A stretch of 18,904 bases of DNA. Source: JAYVYM01 sp046593925 (GTDB lineage: Bacteria; Actinomycetota; Actinomycetes; Mycobacteriales; SCTD01). Of the stretch, positions 16,430-18,904 are shown piece after piece. The translations under genes and the position numbers were made by a program. How positions within the stretch are numbered: the stretch's first letter is position 1; each line of letters starts with the position of its first letter. The notes beneath the pieces were generated by a model. That model had not been told where the DNA came from, did no database searches, and worked only from the letters and a program-made list of their open reading frames with translations. Location: assembly GCA_046593925.1 (NCBI GenBank), contig JBKJQN010000031.1:1-18904 (forward strand), given 5' to 3'.

Positions 16430-16448
16430 GGCCGACCCCGATGCGCCC

Positions 16449-16464
16449 GGCCGTCCCCGCGGCC
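16449..16464 (-). other. Small hairpin between mftA and mftB
   Basis: GGCCG/CGGCC 5-bp stem with a 6-nt loop on the minus strand, starting at the mftA stop codon and ending about 20 nt before the mftB start. Such stems between a RiPP precursor and its processing genes can reduce read-through so that more precursor than enzyme is made. It is short, so the inference is weak. Confidence 0.25.
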
Positions 16465-16604
16465 TAGTAGACGCCGCACATACCGTCGATCGAGACGTCC
16501 TCGACGAGCAGGTCCTGCTCGACGGCGCTCTGCTGGCCGACCGGGTCCGGCACCACGGCCGGCTCGGCGGCGACGATGGGCTCGACCGTGCCGGTGCTGT
16601 CCAT
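16464..16604 (-). CDS. mftA: Mycofactocin precursor peptide MftA
   Basis: 46-residue ribosomal precursor. It ends VSIDGMCGVY, the diagnostic MftA C-terminus. The terminal Val-Tyr becomes the redox-active moiety after MftC, MftE and MftD, with cleavage after the Gly of CG/VY. The leader is acidic and rich in Ala, Pro and Val (VEPIVAAEPAVVPDPV, then VEQDLLVEDVSIDG), the latter part being the segment bound by MftB. I chose the ATG at 16604 (MDSTGTV), with AGGAGG ending 4 nt upstream. An overlapping ATG at 16608 is out of frame, and a start at 16649 would lie in the control region. It is longer than the roughly 30-residue mycobacterial MftA. First gene of the minus-strand operon. Confidence 0.95.
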   Translation of the reverse strand: MDSTGTVEPIVAAEPAVVPDPVGQQSAVEQDLLVEDVSIDGMCGVY

Positions 16605-16647
16605 GCATCCTCCTGAGGGCGGGCCGACTGTGACCGGCATCACCCAC

Positions 16648-16653
16648 ACAGTA
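16648..16653 (-). promoter_or_regulatory. -10 box of the mftA operon
   Basis: TACTGT (minus strand) fits TANNNT and lies 43 nt upstream of the mftA ATG. The region where the -35 would sit (about 16670-16676) is occupied by the CGGCACC/GGTGCCG half-site array, so a bound repressor would block this promoter. Confidence 0.45.
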
Positions 16654-16654
16654 A

Positions 16655-16678
16655 CGGCACCCGGTGCCGCTCGGCACC
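16655..16678. promoter_or_regulatory. Probable MftR operator: three alternating 7-bp half-sites
   Basis: The region holds CGGCACC (16655-16661), GGTGCCG (16663-16669) and CGGCACC (16672-16678), i.e. two overlapping near-perfect palindromes sharing the middle half-site. It lies directly upstream of the candidate mftA -10 box and about 40-60 bp upstream of mftR. TetR-family repressors bind such inverted repeats and often control a divergent operon plus themselves. A second inverted repeat, ACTGTG (16627-16632) / CACAGT (16647-16652), flanks the expected mftA transcription start. Confidence 0.5.
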
Positions 16679-16715
16679 TGTGCGTTCGGACGGTACGGGG
16701 TCAAGGAGGAGCGTG

Positions 16716-17315
16716 ATGCTCGAGGACGAGGTCGTGCCGCGACCGGGGCGACCGTCGGCGACCAGCCGCGGCGACCTCGAGCTGGTCGCGCGTGAGCTGT
16801 TTGCCGAGCGCGGCTTCGATGCCACGACGGTGGAGGACATCGCGGCGGCCGCCGGCATCGGGCGCCGCACGTTCTTTCGATACTTCGCCTCGAAGAACGA
16901 CGTCGTGTGGGGCGACTTCGACCGGGGGCTGGCCGATCTGCGGACCCGGCTGGCCGCCGCCGACCCGGATCAGCCACTGCTCGACGCCCTCCGCGAGGGG
17001 GTCCTGGCCTTCAACGTCCTGCCGGCCGGCGGCCTCTCGTGGCACCGCGACCGGATGGGGCTCATCCTTCGGGTGCCGGCTCTGCAGGCGCACAGCACGC
17101 TCCGCTATGCCGCCTGGCGCGGCGTCGTGGCGGAGTTCGTGGCGGTGCGGCTGCGGCTGGCGCCCGGCGAGCTCCTGCCCCAGCTCGTGGGGCATCTCTG
17201 CCTCGGCGCGGCCCTCACCGCGTACGACCAGTGGTTACAGGATGTCGGTGCAGACCTGCCGACGCTCCTGGATGCCGCACTGCGGGCGCTGGACGGCTCC
17301 TGGTCCACGGCGTGA
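16716..17315 (+). CDS. mftR: Mycofactocin system TetR-family transcriptional regulator MftR
   Basis: 199 residues. The N-terminal helix-turn-helix follows the TetR pattern: SRGDLELVARELFAERGF, TTVEDIAAAAGIGRRTFFRYFASKNDVVWGDFD (read as TTVEDIAAAAGIGRR plus TFFRYFASKNDVVWGDF). The C-terminal ligand domain (MftR_C type) includes SWHRDRMGLILRVPALQ and ends DLPTLLDAALRALDG. In mycobacteria MftR represses the mft cluster and is relieved by long-chain acyl-CoAs. The ATG at 16716 is preferred over the adjoining GTG at 16713 because AAGGAGG ends 6 nt before the ATG. It is divergent from mftA across 111 bp that hold candidate operators, and likely autoregulated. Confidence 0.93.
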   Translation: MLEDEVVPRPGRPSATSRGDLELVARELFAERGFDATTVEDIAAAAGIGRRTFFRYFASKNDVVWGDFDRGLADLRTRLAAADPDQPLLDALREGVLAFNVLPAGGLSWHRDRMGLILRVPALQAHSTLRYAAWRGVVAEFVAVRLRLAPGELLPQLVGHLCLGAALTAYDQWLQDVGADLPTLLDAALRALDGSWSTA

Positions 17316-17625
17316 CCCTGCGGGCCGAGAGCCCCCACCTTGCCGATCGGCCGGCGCCAGCCGGTGTCCTGCTGTCGACCGAGAAGGCCGGCACCCGCAG
17401 CCGGTGTAGGGCGATGTCAGCCAGTACCCGCCCGGCCCGTCGGCCTCCGGCCCTCGTGGGCGGGGCCAACGCCATGTCCGGGCCCCTGACCGATCGGACA
17501 GCCGGCCCCCCCACCGATGCGGCGCAGCTGCCTGCCGGACGTTCGGCATCGCCGCCCGGCCTTGTGCCGCGCATCGCGGGCTACCTACCGTCCTACGTCT
17601 GCCACCCCGACGAGAGGACACGCCG
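17316..17625 (+). promoter_or_regulatory. 310-bp mftR-mno intergenic region with candidate mno promoter
   Basis: No convincing gene is present. A good promoter candidate is TTGTGC (17562-17567), an 18-bp spacer and TACCGT (17586-17591), giving a leader of about 28 nt before the mno ATG at 17626. Upstream are a 10-bp direct repeat CAGCCGGTGT at 17358-17367 and 17398-17407 (40 bp apart), a CGGCACC sequence at 17389-17395 identical to the mftA operator half-site, and an inverted repeat TGTCCG (17475-17480) / CGGACA (17495-17500). These are possible regulator sites, suggesting that mno has its own control. Confidence 0.45.
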
Positions 17626-18904
17626 ATGCAGGTCGAAGAGCTGCTCAAGCCCTTCCCCATCAAGGAGTTCCACGCCTTCCCCAAGGCCCTGATGGGTCCT
17701 GGGGCGCATGAGCTGATCGGCCCGGAGGCCATCAAGCTGGGCTTCACCAGGCCGCTGGTGATGACCTCCGGCCTGCGCGGCACCGACATCGTCCACAAGA
17801 TCGTCGAGTCGCTGAAGTACCACGGCCTGGACCCCGTGCTGTACGACAAGGTGGAGTCAAACCCCAAGGACTACAACGTCATGGACGCCGTGGCGATGTA
17901 CCAGTCGAACAAGTGCGACAGCTTCGTGTCGATCGGTGGCGGCTCGAGCCACGACGCCTGCAAGGGCGCCCGTGTCTCGGTCGCCCATGACGGCCGTAAC
18001 GTCAACGAGTTCGAGGGCTTCAACAAGTCCGAGAACATGAAGAACCCGCCCCATATCGCCGTCTCGACCACGGCCGGGACCGGCTCGGAGACATCGTGGG
18101 CGTACGTCATCACGGACACCACGACTGACCCCGACAACCCGCACAAGTATGTCGCCTTCGACGACGCCGCCATCGCGACGCTTGCCATCGACGACCCAGT
18201 CCTGTACTTCGACTGCCCAGTCGACTACACCGCGCAGTGCGGCTTCGACGTCCTCGCGCATGCCTCGGAGCCGTACGTCTCGCGGCTGAACTTCGAGCCC
18301 TCGCTCGGCAACGCGATCCGGGCCATCAAGCTCACCGCCGAGAACCTGCGCGAGGCAGTCTGGAACGGCCAGGACCTCAAGGGCCGCGAGGGGATGATGT
18401 ACGCCCAGTACATCGCCGCGCAGGCATTCAACTCCGGCGGCCTCGGGATCATCCACTCGATCTCACACGCGGTGTCTGCGTTCTACGACACCCATCACGG
18501 GCTGAACAACGCGATCGCACTGCCCCGCGTCTGGGCGTTCAACATGCCGGCCGCGTACGGCCGCTTCGCCGACATCGCCGAGGCGATGGGCGTCGACACC
18601 CACGGGATGACCAAGGTGCAGGCGGCTGACGAAGCGCTCAAGGCGGCCGTCCGGCTGCTGCGTGACGTGGGCATCCCTGAGCGCTTCGTGGACGTTACCC
18701 AGAGCTCGTACAGCAAGAACCGCCTGGGCCAGGGACCAACGCAGTACTACGCACACGCGTCCGTCATCAAGGGCGACGACCACGATGTCGACCGGATCAC
18801 CCACCACGTCCTAGGGGACGCCTGCACGCCGGGCAACGCCAAGGAGTGCACGTTCGACAACGTCCGCCCGGTCATCGACCACTGCATGAACGGCTCGCTG
18901 GACG
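17626..18904 (+). CDS. mno: Iron-containing alcohol dehydrogenase, methanol:NDMA oxidoreductase family (3' end cut by window)
   Basis: 426 codons are present and the frame is still open at the right edge; homologues end within a few residues. It is a group III Fe-dependent alcohol dehydrogenase of the Mno/Mdo type: FPIKEFHAFPKALMGPG, KVESNPKDYNVMDA, SIGGGSSHDACKGARV at 102-117 (nicotinamide site), STTAGTGSETSWAYVITD, CGFDVLAHASEPYVSRL (metal ligands Asp208 and His212), IIHSISHAVSAF (His277) and DTHHGLNNAIALPRVW (His291). Members hold NAD(P) tightly, oxidise methanol, ethanol or other alcohols, and in vitro pass electrons to NDMA; in mycobacteria the natural acceptor is mycofactocin. GAGAGG lies about 8 nt before the ATG. 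Adjacency to the mft cluster fits that role; the preferred alcohol cannot be read from sequence. Confidence 0.95.
   Translation, partial: MQVEELLKPFPIKEFHAFPKALMGPGAHELIGPEAIKLGFTRPLVMTSGLRGTDIVHKIVESLKYHGLDPVLYDKVESNPKDYNVMDAVAMYQSNKCDSFVSIGGGSSHDACKGARVSVAHDGRNVNEFEGFNKSENMKNPPHIAVSTTAGTGSETSWAYVITDTTTDPDNPHKYVAFDDAAIATLAIDDPVLYFDCPVDYTAQCGFDVLAHASEPYVSRLNFEPSLGNAIRAIKLTAENLREAVWNGQDLKGREGMMYAQYIAAQAFNSGGLGIIHSISHAVSAFYDTHHGLNNAIALPRVWAFNMPAAYGRFADIAEAMGVDTHGMTKVQAADEALKAAVRLLRDVGIPERFVDVTQSSYSKNRLGQGPTQYYAHASVIKGDDHDVDRITHHVLGDACTPGNAKECTFDNVRPVIDHCMNGSLD

Noticed and set aside
17312..17692. Plus-strand frame beginning with a GTG that overlaps the mftR stop
   Set aside because: It runs into mno in another frame, has no recognisable motif and no ribosome site; the mftR-mno gap is better explained as regulatory.

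Overview
The window is GC-rich and has strong codon-position bias, tightly overlapping start/stop codons, GTG starts and TANNNT -10 boxes. Its gene content is that of a high-GC Gram-positive actinobacterium: the trigger factor/clpP1/clpP2/clpX block beside valS, a DUF3152 protein, a mycofactocin cluster and a methanol:NDMA oxidoreductase-type alcohol dehydrogenase. I cannot name the genus from sequence alone.

Left part (1-6781), conserved housekeeping. The 5' part of valS lies on the minus strand. A hotdog-fold thioesterase-like gene is divergent from it, and both start codons look leaderless. A minus-strand block follows, read right to left: tig, clpP1, clpP2, clpX and a secreted DUF3152 putative zinc peptidase. 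It links nascent-chain folding with ClpXP proteolysis. Two hairpins lie between clpP2 and clpX.

Middle part (6870-10834), a variable zone. A divergent tRNA-Pro(UGG)/tRNA-Gly(UCC) pair is followed by signs of gene loss: a fragment resembling the C-terminus of a proline iminopeptidase just after tRNA-Gly, an aldehyde dehydrogenase pseudogene with several independent lesions, and a short fragment that may be the C-terminus of an RDD-family membrane protein. Between the remnants sit two intact genes for secreted proteins, a seven-repeat beta-propeller and a LamG/concanavalin-like protein.

Right part (10835-18904), a mycofactocin redox island. Reading leftward from the divergent control region at 16605-16715 the genes are mftA (precursor ending IDGMCGVY), mftB (RRE chaperone), mftC (radical SAM/SPASM), mftD (FMN-dependent), mftE (creatininase-like peptidase), a mycofactocin-coupled SDR dehydrogenase and mftF (glycosyltransferase). 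Start and stop codons overlap at B/C, E/SDR and SDR/F. On the plus strand are the TetR-type regulator mftR and, after 310 bp, a nearly complete iron-dependent alcohol dehydrogenase of the methanol:NDMA oxidoreductase family (mno). The inferred logic is that the peptide-derived, glucosylated redox cofactor is made by the minus-strand operon and serves as electron acceptor for nicotinoprotein dehydrogenases (Mno and the SDR). MftR probably acts on a set of CGGCACC/GGTGCCG half-sites next to the mftA promoter. No mftG-type GMC oxidoreductase is visible in the window.
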